From positions 2,142,402-2,206,401 of the forward strand of contig CP051233.1 of NCBI GenBank assembly GCA_017792425.1: a stretch of 64,000 nucleotides of DNA, written 5' to 3'. Shown piece by piece: positions 16,226 through 23,394 of this stretch. A program made the translations under genes and the position numbers. This DNA comes from Thalassovita sp. Lineage in GTDB: Bacteria > Pseudomonadota > Alphaproteobacteria > Rhodobacterales > Rhodobacteraceae. Within the stretch, counting starts at the first letter, position 1, and each line of letters begins with the position of its first letter. The notes under the pieces are model-generated. The model worked only from the letters and a program-made list of their open reading frames with translations, was not told the origin of the DNA and searched no databases.

Positions 16226-17862
16226 GCCAGCCCCTCCGCGCCGGTCAGGCGGATTTCGCCGGACATGAGTTTGGGGAGGAGGAGGTCTCGGGTGGCGGCG
16301 AGGGTTTGGTTTTCTTGTTGGTTGTTGCGGATCAGGTTCATCATTTGCCCTGCGACCTCTGCAAATTTTGCGACCAAATCTTCGCCTGCGTGGTTGACCC
16401 GCAGCGGGCGGAAGTTCTTCTTGCTGATTTCTTGGAAGGTCGAGCCGTTGGCATTCGCCTTGATCAGGTCGAGGTTTTCCAGCGTCCAGAAATAGGCAAA
16501 CTCCGTCGGGAAAGCCGGGGTGGGCTGCATGACGATGAAGCCTTGGTTCACCGCGACGGGCTTCTCGGCGATGGCGACATAGCCAATCGGTGCGCGGGAC
16601 GAGAGCAGGACGCTTCCAACGGGGGACAGGCCCGAACTTACCTTGGCGAGGCCCGCATCCGTCACCTGCCTTTCGGTTTCACTCAGGAACAAGCCCGAGA
16701 GCTTCGACAGGTCTTTGGGTGTTGCCCAGTTATGCGTGCCATCATCCCAGAAAGCGGGTTCCTTGGTGCTGGGGGTTCCGCCGCCGACAATTGGGCAAAG
16801 GTCGCCGATTTCGCGCTCTTCCCACCCCTCCGGCAGGCCGTTTGCTCCGAAGCTGTCGGGGAATAGGGCCGTGAAGGGGGCGGCTTTATCCGAGTCGGGG
16901 AGGAGGTGGCCTAGGATGGCGGCGGGGTCGGTGAGGCCTGCGGCCTTGCGGCGGGTGGGGCCGAAATCGACGAACCAATCCCGAAACACCGCCCGCGCCA
17001 TCGCCTCCAACGTCTCATTCATCCGCCGGTTCAACTCGATCTTGTCGTCGAGTGCGGAAAGCGTATCAGCAATCCTTTGCTGTTCGTCGAGCGGAGGCAG
17101 CACGAAGGGCACGGCGGAGAGAATGGATGTATTCAGGTTGGGCATTGTCGCGCCAACTGCGTGTTGCACCACCCATGCCTTGGAGGCTGGATGACTCAGG
17201 AAGAACGCCGCGAATTCCGGAACTACAACACCCGAGCCTAAACGCACCTTCAAGCATCCAGTCCCGCAGAGCCAACCCTCATTTTCGGGCCTTACGAGCG
17301 CACGACGCTCAACGTCGCCTCGGCGGCTATAAACGATGTCACCTATCTTGACCCTATGTTTTGAAAGACACTCAGCGTCTTCCTCAGCAACCCGTGCAAT
17401 GCCCTCAGTCGAGATTCGATCTGTTGAAATGTTCTGAGGCATGATTACCGGCACGCCCCATTCCTTGTAATCGGATGCGTGCAACTGACTGCCAAACGGT
17501 CCTGTTTGGATTGAACCCCCGCCTCGACGAGCCACATCGCCAAGCGTAACGTCTTCCCAATCCGCAGGCACCCTCTGCCGTTCCACAATCGCCCGAAACT
17601 CCGGCGACACGGCGTTCAGGTCGATCACGTCCACTTTCCACGGCAGATCCGAGGCCTCGAATGCCTCCTCCAGATCGATCAGCACATCGGCGGCCAAGGG
17701 TGCGGCCCCTTCCAGCGCGATGTCCAGATCGGAAAAGGGTTTGGCCGTCCATGTCACGCGGCTGCCAAAGGCCCAGGCCAGCGTTCCCTTGGGTAGGTGA
17801 TCCTTCAATATCCCCTGCACGATGGCCAGTTGTTCGGGGCTGATGTCGATCTTGCCCGTCAT
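16222..17862 (-). CDS. hsdS: MNT nucleotidyltransferase - HsdS specificity subunit fusion
   Basis: A 546-residue fusion. Residues 1-~98 are a minimal nucleotidyltransferase (MNT): G33-S34 then D45-L-D47, exactly the GSx10DxD pattern of MntA antitoxins, with a third acidic position near D78. Without a stop it continues into a type I specificity subunit: TRD1 about 102-255, the first conserved helical region 257-300 (LPPLDEQQRIADTLSALDDK), TRD2 about 345-490 and the distal helices 495-535 (RDLLLPKLMSGEI). The ATG at 17862 overlaps the upstream HEPN stop by 4 bp. HsdS binds DNA for HsdM and HsdR; the MNT half would be expected to modify or bind the HEPN partner. The fusion is seen in sequence; its function is inference. 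Confidence 0.92.
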   Translation of the reverse strand: MTGKIDISPEQLAIVQGILKDHLPKGTLAWAFGSRVTWTAKPFSDLDIALEGAAPLAADVLIDLEEAFEASDLPWKVDVIDLNAVSPEFRAIVERQRVPADWEDVTLGDVARRGGGSIQTGPFGSQLHASDYKEWGVPVIMPQNISTDRISTEGIARVAEEDAECLSKHRVKIGDIVYSRRGDVERRALVRPENEGWLCGTGCLKVRLGSGVVVPEFAAFFLSHPASKAWVVQHAVGATMPNLNTSILSAVPFVLPPLDEQQRIADTLSALDDKIELNRRMNETLEAMARAVFRDWFVDFGPTRRKAAGLTDPAAILGHLLPDSDKAAPFTALFPDSFGANGLPEGWEEREIGDLCPIVGGGTPSTKEPAFWDDGTHNWATPKDLSKLSGLFLSETERQVTDAGLAKVSSGLSPVGSVLLSSRAPIGYVAIAEKPVAVNQGFIVMQPTPAFPTEFAYFWTLENLDLIKANANGSTFQEISKKNFRPLRVNHAGEDLVAKFAEVAGQMMNLIRNNQQENQTLAATRDLLLPKLMSGEIRLTGAEGLA

Positions 17863-18263
17863 TCCGCGTTCCGCTCAGCCAAGCGCGCCAGCAGAAACGC
17901 CGCCTCATCCCGAAAGGCGGGGATGCGCACGAAAACCTCGTTCGCCTTTTTTTCATTGTAGGCATGGCTGGTCGCGTTGCGCGCATCGCGGAAGCGCCGC
18001 CATTCATCCCAGCCATTGGCCAGAAGCCCACGCTCCGCGCCAGACCGGATCATGTCGGCAAAGCTCATCTGGTCGATCTCGGACGGGTTGGGCGACATCG
18101 CCTCCAACTGCCGTTTCAGCAATTTGTGGGCCAGTTCGTAGGTGTATTCGAACCGCTGGATGCAGGCATCCTTGACGAACTGGCTTTGGGTGCGGTCGAA
18201 CTCCGCCAGCGCCTCGTCCAGCGAGGCGAGGGCTTTCTCAAACGATGACAGTTCCAGCTTCAT
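17859..18263 (-). CDS. HEPN-type protein (HI0074 / nucleotidyltransferase substrate-binding family)
   Basis: A 134-residue all-helical protein. The motif R95-NATS-H100-A-Y102 is the RX4HXY signature of HepT-like HEPN RNases; the family (HI0074, NTase_sub_bind) pairs with MNT proteins. In characterised HEPN/MNT modules the MNT enzyme AMPylates the Tyr of RX4HXY to silence the toxin. The ATG overlaps the hsdM stop by 4 bp, and the stop overlaps the MNT-hsdS start by 4 bp, so toxin, antitoxin and methylase would be made together. Toxicity is inferred from the intact motif; it could instead be a non-toxic binding partner. Confidence 0.9.
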   Translation of the reverse strand: MKLELSSFEKALASLDEALAEFDRTQSQFVKDACIQRFEYTYELAHKLLKRQLEAMSPNPSEIDQMSFADMIRSGAERGLLANGWDEWRRFRDARNATSHAYNEKKANEVFVRIPAFRDEAAFLLARLAERNAE

Positions 18264-19804
18264 TGCGGCCCCCCGGGGATGCGCGCCAGCGTGCGGCGGA
18301 TCAGGTCGGCCATGCGGGCGCTTTCCGTCAGTTGCGCGTCAAGCTGGGTGGCGAGGGCGGCGAATTTCTCCTCGAAGGGCACGCCGTCGTCTTCCTCATC
18401 CGCCGCACCGACATAGCGGCCCGGGGTCAGGGCGTAGTCATGCTTGCGGATCGCGTCGAGCTTGGCGCTGGCGCAGAACCCCGGTTCGTCCTTGTAGGGC
18501 TGGTCCGGCGCCTTGGCCCGCCAGCGGTGGTAGGTGTCGGCAATCTTGTCGATTTCACTATCGTCAAAGTCGCGGCGCACACGGTCCACCATGTGGCCCA
18601 TTTGGCGCGCGTCGATGAACAGCACCTCGCCCCGCCGGTCGCGGTGGCCATTGGCGGGTTTATCATTGGCCAAGATCCACAGGCAGGCGGGAATTTGCGT
18701 GGAATAGAAAAGCTGCCCCGGCAGGGCGACCATGCAATCGACCTTGTCCGCCTCGATCATGGCCTTGCGTATGTCGCCCTCGCCCGATTGCTGCGAAGAC
18801 ATGGAGCCGTTGGCCAGCACCACGCCCGCCGTGCCACGCGGGGCCAGATGGTGCAGGATATGTTGCAGCCATGCGTAGTTGGCGTTGCCCTTGGGGGGCG
18901 TGCCGTATTTCCAGCGCCCGTCATCCGTCAGCCGCTCGCCGCCCCAGTCGGAGATGTTGAAGGGCGGGTTGGCAAGGATGTAGTCGGCGCGCAGGTCGGG
19001 CAGCTCATCGCGGATGAACGAGCCTTCGTTGTTCCACTTGATCTCGGCGTCGATGCCTTGGACAGCGAGGTTCATCATCGCCAGCCGCCATGTGGTGTGG
19101 TTGATTTCTTGCCCGTAGACCGAGATGTCATTGCGGCGGCCGCCGTGATCTTCGATGAAGTTCTCGGACTGGATGAACATGCCACCCGAGCCGCAGCAGG
19201 GGTCATATACGCGGCCTTGCTTGGGCTCTAGCATAGCGACCAGTGTCTTTACGACCGACCGGGGTGTGAAGAATTCGCCGCCGCGCTTGCCTTCGGACGA
19301 GGCAAACCCCGAGAGGAAGTACTCATAGACGCGGCCCAACAGGTCGCGCGCCTCGGTCGCGCCGCCGCGCATGTCGATCTTGGAGAAGAGATCGATCAGG
19401 TCGCCCAGCATCTCCTTGTTGAGCGTGGGGCGGGCGTAGTTCTTGGGCAAAACGCCCTTGAGCTTCTCGTTGGCCGGAACGCGCTCGATGGCTTCCATCG
19501 CGTCGTCGATGATCTTGCCGATATTGGGATCACGCGCCTTGTTGCGCAAATGCGACCAGCGCGCCTCCAGTGGCACCCAGAAGATGTTTTCAGCTAGGTA
19601 TTCCTCGGGATCTTCGGGGTCGGCGTACTCGTCTTCAACCAGTCTGGAGTGGTAAGCTTCGAAGGCTTCAGAGATGTATTTCAGAAAGACGAGACCTAGG
19701 ACAACATGTTTGTACTCGGAAGGTTCTAGATTGCCGCGTAGGCGGTCAGCGGCTTTGAAAAGTTCTGCCTCGAAACCGAGGTCGGAGGTGCGTGGGTCCG
19801 CCAT
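18260..19804 (-). CDS. hsdM: type I DNA methyltransferase subunit M
   Basis: A 514-residue N6-adenine methylase subunit. It has the N-terminal helical HsdM domain (RGNLEPSEYKHVVLGLVFLK), GEFFTP at 176-181, the SAM-binding DPCCGSGGMF at 201-210, and the catalytic NPPF at 279-282. All motifs are intact. It is the first gene of the six-gene operon. No strong ribosome site precedes the ATG at 19804, and 111 bp separate it from the TerS-like gene; a dedicated promoter may lie there. It pairs with the downstream HsdS to mark host DNA. Confidence 0.97.
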   Translation of the reverse strand: MADPRTSDLGFEAELFKAADRLRGNLEPSEYKHVVLGLVFLKYISEAFEAYHSRLVEDEYADPEDPEEYLAENIFWVPLEARWSHLRNKARDPNIGKIIDDAMEAIERVPANEKLKGVLPKNYARPTLNKEMLGDLIDLFSKIDMRGGATEARDLLGRVYEYFLSGFASSEGKRGGEFFTPRSVVKTLVAMLEPKQGRVYDPCCGSGGMFIQSENFIEDHGGRRNDISVYGQEINHTTWRLAMMNLAVQGIDAEIKWNNEGSFIRDELPDLRADYILANPPFNISDWGGERLTDDGRWKYGTPPKGNANYAWLQHILHHLAPRGTAGVVLANGSMSSQQSGEGDIRKAMIEADKVDCMVALPGQLFYSTQIPACLWILANDKPANGHRDRRGEVLFIDARQMGHMVDRVRRDFDDSEIDKIADTYHRWRAKAPDQPYKDEPGFCASAKLDAIRKHDYALTPGRYVGAADEEDDGVPFEEKFAALATQLDAQLTESARMADLIRRTLARIPGGPQ

Positions 19805-19915
19805 TCAGGGGCCTTTGTCTAACGGGGTTTTCTGAATCGGTTGTTTGTTCGGTTACTATGGGAAGTAGCAGGGAAACATGCAACCTGTGGGCGTGATTCC
19901 ATTGATATGCGACAT

Positions 19916-20470
19916 TCACATTTCATGTTCGATGCGTCTTCGCATGAGCCAAGCTTCGATCTCTTCCTGTAACTCGTCGTCTGACATTGAGCGAATCGCG
20001 TTCGTATCTGAACCGGCAGGCGTGCATCTGATATGTATTTGATCATCACAGTGGGGCTTGGTTCCCCACGTCTTGCGCTTACGTAACTGAAGCCAATGCA
20101 TCGCAGCTTTGGTGTCTGGCGGAATTTCAGTCACGGTCTGCGATATTACAGTCTCGCCCTCTTGGCCTTTCGTGATTTTCTCTGATTTAACCAGCATTCC
20201 GGTTGCCCGCTTGTATAGCGCGCAAGCAACCTCCGAGTCTGCTATTTCTTTTCCTCTCTGGACCGCGTCACGAAAACCGAGGTTTTCGCTCTTCCAACGA
20301 TGGAGAGTGTTGCGGCTCACACTGAAGAATCGAGCGATTTCTTCATCATTGAGGCCCAGCAGGGCTAACTTGTAAGCTTGTTCGTCCATCTTGGGGTCGT
20401 AGCTTGATCTGCGACCAGGACCGGCCTCTGAACCAGTTAAGAACCGGCCTCTTTCGTCACGGTCTGCCAT
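19916..20470 (-). CDS. phage terminase small subunit-like HTH protein
   Basis: A 184-residue protein. The N-terminal helix-turn-helix YKLALLGLNDEEIARFFSVS followed by NTLHRWK resembles terminase small subunits, as do the central KEIADSEVACALYKRATG and the PPDTKAAMHWLQLRKRKTW stretch. This layout is common in Rhodobacterales prophages and satellites. No large terminase, portal or capsid gene follows. Such an isolated TerS is a hallmark of phage satellites that redirect a helper's packaging, but it could also be an HTH regulator. Its stop lies 111 bp upstream of hsdM. Confidence 0.7.
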   Translation of the reverse strand: MADRDERGRFLTGSEAGPGRRSSYDPKMDEQAYKLALLGLNDEEIARFFSVSRNTLHRWKSENLGFRDAVQRGKEIADSEVACALYKRATGMLVKSEKITKGQEGETVISQTVTEIPPDTKAAMHWLQLRKRKTWGTKPHCDDQIHIRCTPAGSDTNAIRSMSDDELQEEIEAWLMRRRIEHEM

Positions 20471-20616
20471 GCGTCATCTCATTTTTGGCCAAATTATGCA
20501 GTGAAGGAGTGAAGAGATTTCCACAAAACTCTCCTTTCAGATGTTTATCTTTACATAACATATACTTAGTTGTTTTTTCAAGCTGTGTGGGCAAGTGCTT
20601 CACCTTCTTCACTCCT

Positions 20617-21879
20617 TCACCGTCCTTCACCTGGCACAAATTTGGATACTCCTTTATTAACCCCGGACGTTACACGCCCTGCTCTCTCCCAGCCTAGAGC
20701 CAGGAGTTCCCGCGCAATGCGTTTGCTCAGTTGAGGTGTCATTTCAGGGGATTTGACTTCGAGTTCGATCAACACCTGTCTTGTCGTGATCTCGGTGTAA
20801 TCCGCGATAATGCGGGCAATGTCAGCGCGCCAAGGGTCATCGATCAGACGCTCAGCAACCTCAGCCTTCGCCTGCAGTGCAACCTCACCTTCCAGCCACC
20901 ACTTCTCGCCTTGGCGATAGAACACCACGGCTTCCGCCCAGAGTTGATCGCGGTCGCGTTCAAGAGCAGGCAAATTGATTTCGACCACCTTTACCGGCCA
21001 GAACCTCCGTCCACCCGTTTCGTCACGTTGCCAGTCATCCTTGTTTGTGGTGCCTGCGAAAACACAGCGCCGCGGCTCAGACACTTCTTCTCGGGCATAG
21101 GCCGGTCGAAAAGACTCCACCTGTCGGGAGATAAATGCCTTGACTGCGTCCACATCTCTGCGCATTGCTTCGAGTTCTCCTACTTCGACAATCCACTTTC
21201 CACGCAGGAAGCTGCTCGCATCTTTGGTGCCCATCGGGGGCAATGCGTCTGAGAACCAATCCTCACCGGCAAGGGCAGACAAAGCAGTTGATTTTCGACG
21301 ACCCTGAGCACCTTCGAGAACCAGCATGTGATCAGCCTTACAGCCAGGTTTCAGGCCCCGTGCGACAGCAGAGACACACCACTTTTTGCCCACCTCTGAG
21401 GTGTATTCATTGGCAGCGGCTCCGCAGTAGATCGTAAGCCATGTCGAAAGCCTTGATGTGCCGTCCCATTGCAGGCCTTCAAGATAATCTCTTAATGGAT
21501 CGAAAGAATGGTGACGGCAGACTTTTCGCACTGCCGCCCGCACGATTTCCGAATTGGTTTTGGGAAAGCCGTTTCGGTTAAACCACGCCTGCGTCGCGGT
21601 GTAGTCATCATCTTCCAAGGGGCGTGGATATTCACTGTCCTTCTGACCGGGAATCGGATGCAAAAGGACGCGACGCATTGTGAATTTATTGAAGCCAAGA
21701 ACGCCTTTCCAATCGCGGTGACTAGATAGCAGAGTAATCGCGTTTACCATATTCCAAATTGGTCGCCCCCTGTCATCGCGAATGAGGTCCAGTTCGGCGT
21801 GACGATTGGGTAAGCTAGGAGGTCTTCTGTCATCCATGTGAGTGCATGGCGAAAGAAACTCATTTTTCTTCGTTTTCAC
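20617..21879 (-). CDS. VapE-family replication ATPase/helicase
   Basis: A 420-residue virulence-associated-E protein. The N-terminal signature DYLEGLQWDGTSRLSTWL precedes a P-loop, LEGAQGRRKSTALSAL (GAQGRRKS, a slightly changed GxxxxGKS), then VEVGELEAM and FAGTTNKDDWQRDETGGRRFW, all diagnostic of the VapE AAA+ helicase domain. There is no N-terminal primase in this ORF. VapE proteins drive replication of satellites and phages. The GTG start at 21879 overlaps the upstream ORF stop by 4 bp. After it, 146 bp of A+T-rich DNA separate it from the TerS-like gene. Confidence 0.9.
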   Translation of the reverse strand: MKTKKNEFLSPCTHMDDRRPPSLPNRHAELDLIRDDRGRPIWNMVNAITLLSSHRDWKGVLGFNKFTMRRVLLHPIPGQKDSEYPRPLEDDDYTATQAWFNRNGFPKTNSEIVRAAVRKVCRHHSFDPLRDYLEGLQWDGTSRLSTWLTIYCGAAANEYTSEVGKKWCVSAVARGLKPGCKADHMLVLEGAQGRRKSTALSALAGEDWFSDALPPMGTKDASSFLRGKWIVEVGELEAMRRDVDAVKAFISRQVESFRPAYAREEVSEPRRCVFAGTTNKDDWQRDETGGRRFWPVKVVEINLPALERDRDQLWAEAVVFYRQGEKWWLEGEVALQAKAEVAERLIDDPWRADIARIIADYTEITTRQVLIELEVKSPEMTPQLSKRIARELLALGWERAGRVTSGVNKGVSKFVPGEGR

Positions 21880-22271
21880 GTCGCCACCTCATTCGTGAAA
21901 TCCGGGAAGTCCCAACGCTTTGTGGGCGACAGGGCGTTGAACGTTGGGATGCCATTGTTTTTGATCTCTTCAGGGCTGGTGAAACCTGTGCAGAGGATCG
22001 CCTCATCGGGTGTGTCAAACAGTGACGGCAACGGTGACCCCGCACCCCCAAGGACTGTTTCGATCACCGCGCGGGCTTGCGCTTGGTTGAGACTGCGCAA
22101 AGAGGCCCAAGCTAGCGCTGCACATTCTTCTGGGGTAAGCCGGGCCTGCCAGACTGCAGAGGCCGCGTCCCACGCATCAAAGTCGTTAATGGTCAGTGCG
22201 TAGCCCAGCACTCGGGTTGCACCAAGATGAGGACGTTTCATGAGTTTGGAAAAGGACGTGCACTTGCTCAT
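21876..22271 (-). CDS. hypothetical protein coupled to vapE
   Basis: A 131-residue protein. I place the start at ATG 22271 because it overlaps the preceding gene's stop (ATGA) and has GGGGGA 7 nt upstream; a longer TTG start at 22286 is less likely. A helical middle (RLTPEECAALAWASLRSLNQ) and a Pro/Asp-rich C-terminus are the only visible traits. Family not recognised. Translational coupling upstream and downstream suggests a replication or regulatory accessory of VapE. Confidence 0.65.
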   Translation of the reverse strand: MSKCTSFSKLMKRPHLGATRVLGYALTINDFDAWDAASAVWQARLTPEECAALAWASLRSLNQAQARAVIETVLGGAGSPLPSLFDTPDEAILCTGFTSPEEIKNNGIPTFNALSPTKRWDFPDFTNEVAT

Positions 22272-22480
22272 TCCACAATCCCCCAATGCTTTGCGATTAT
22301 GGGATGACCTGTCTTGAATGAGGTGATATTATTCAGTTGGAGTTGATTGACTTCATTTCCTATCTGAGCTCCGTCGCGGGTACCAGCCGCGACGGAGCTT
22401 TTATCTTCTAGATGTTCGGGAGGGCTCTCGTCCCAAAGTATCGATGCGCCGATTTCGAAGGGTTCATGGAGATTACTCAT
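22268..22480 (-). CDS. short hypothetical protein after alpA
   Basis: A 70-residue ORF. The ATG at 22480 is preferred over an upstream one at 22522 because GGGAGGCG lies just upstream and the alpA stop ends 1 nt before. The protein starts MSNLHEPFEIGASIL and is acidic, with no recognisable domain. Its stop overlaps the next ORF by 4 bp. Coding status rests on the chain of overlaps rather than on homology. Confidence 0.55.
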   Translation of the reverse strand: MSNLHEPFEIGASILWDESPPEHLEDKSSVAAGTRDGAQIGNEVNQLQLNNITSFKTGHPIIAKHWGIVE

Positions 22481-22481
22481 T

Positions 22482-22667
22482 TTACGCCTCCCGCACTTCA
22501 CGGCTGTCAAGCCAGTCGTCAATATCGCCTTCGCGCCATGCTACGAGGCGAGCGCCTAGCTTCAGCGGTTGGGGAAATTCGCCGCGCTTCATCCAATCGT
22601 AGAGAGTAGAGCGGGAGACGCCGGTGCGGGCTTCGACCTCAGGACGGCGTAGCAGTTTTTGAGCCAT
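22482..22667 (-). CDS. alpA: AlpA/MerR-like excisionase or regulator
   Basis: A 61-residue winged-helix protein: LLRRPEVEARTGVSRSTLYD then WMKRGEFPQPLKLGARLVAW and a terminal GDIDDWLDSR. This is the AlpA/Xis family that activates excision or replication genes in P4-like islands and in Gram-negative PICIs. An AAGGAA ribosome site precedes the ATG. A 10-bp inverted repeat lies 8 bp upstream (22675-22706) and could be its own operator. Confidence 0.9.
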   Translation of the reverse strand: MAQKLLRRPEVEARTGVSRSTLYDWMKRGEFPQPLKLGARLVAWREGDIDDWLDSREVREA

Positions 22668-22674
22668 GTTGGTT

Positions 22675-22706
22675 CCTTTCAGACTTGTTGAGTTCTGTCT
22701 GAAAGG
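22675..22706. promoter_or_regulatory. 10-bp inverted repeat before alpA
   Basis: cctttcagac and gtctgaaagg, a perfect 10-bp inverted repeat with a 12-nt spacer. On the coding strand the second arm contains the alpA Shine-Dalgarno (AAAGGAA), so it may be an operator or a translation-blocking stem. Confidence 0.6.
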
Positions 22707-22742
22707 TAGAGGATTTCGCTTCAGGCTTCGCGGCGCGAAAAA

Positions 22743-23393
22743 TCATCCGATTTTTGCATTTTTCTCCCAGCACACTGCACGGGCCATGTATTCAGGCGTC
22801 GCGCCAACATTGAAAAGCGTGAACATGTCGCGTACGAAGTCGAGAAAGGGTCCTTGTTTCTCTTCGGTTTCTCGATCAGTGACGATGGTTGGTTTAGTCC
22901 CGCTTAAATCTTCAAAAACATCATAGAGCGCTCGGGTAAATATTAACGCCGTGGTTTTCCTAGGAGCTCCTTTCCTACTCTTATAAACGGGCGGCGTTTC
23001 TTCTTCTGCCTCCCGAACGCTTCGCGACAAGCCGCACCGTACTTCCCTAATTTTGTTTGTGATGATCTCTTTTGAGTCGTGACCAGTGTGTTGCCACCCA
23101 GCAAATGCGTCGTTTTCGAATGCGTTCAATTGGTGTGCTGTTTCGATCAGAAAAGCGCTACCGAAACTCCCCAGTGACTGAATTTCTGCTTCTGCATCCT
23201 CCAGTCCTTTCAGTGCTTTTTTCATCGCCGTGATGTCGCTTTTCGTAGACGTCTGACTTCTTTCTACCTCTTGCAGGGCTTGGGCGATGTCAAATGACAT
23301 TCCCAAGTCATCTGCAATAGCCGCCCGGTCTTCTTTCAAAACCGTTGGAAAATGGCGAGCGAGCAGGTCGCACAATTTATCATGATCGCTCAT
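22743..23393 (-). CDS. hypothetical protein following the integrase
   Basis: A 216-residue protein. I set the start at ATG 23393, 2 nt after the integrase stop; the longer open frame would read through the integrase end. Residues ~45-80 (QALQEVERSQTSTKSDITAM) predict a coiled helix, and the remainder is mixed, with a charged centre. I do not recognise it. Position directly after int, in the same direction, suggests an integration accessory or immunity gene of the island. Confidence 0.65.
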   Translation of the reverse strand: MSDHDKLCDLLARHFPTVLKEDRAAIADDLGMSFDIAQALQEVERSQTSTKSDITAMKKALKGLEDAEAEIQSLGSFGSAFLIETAHQLNAFENDAFAGWQHTGHDSKEIITNKIREVRCGLSRSVREAEEETPPVYKSRKGAPRKTTALIFTRALYDVFEDLSGTKPTIVTDRETEEKQGPFLDFVRDMFTLFNVGATPEYMARAVCWEKNAKIG

Positions 23394-23394
23394 T

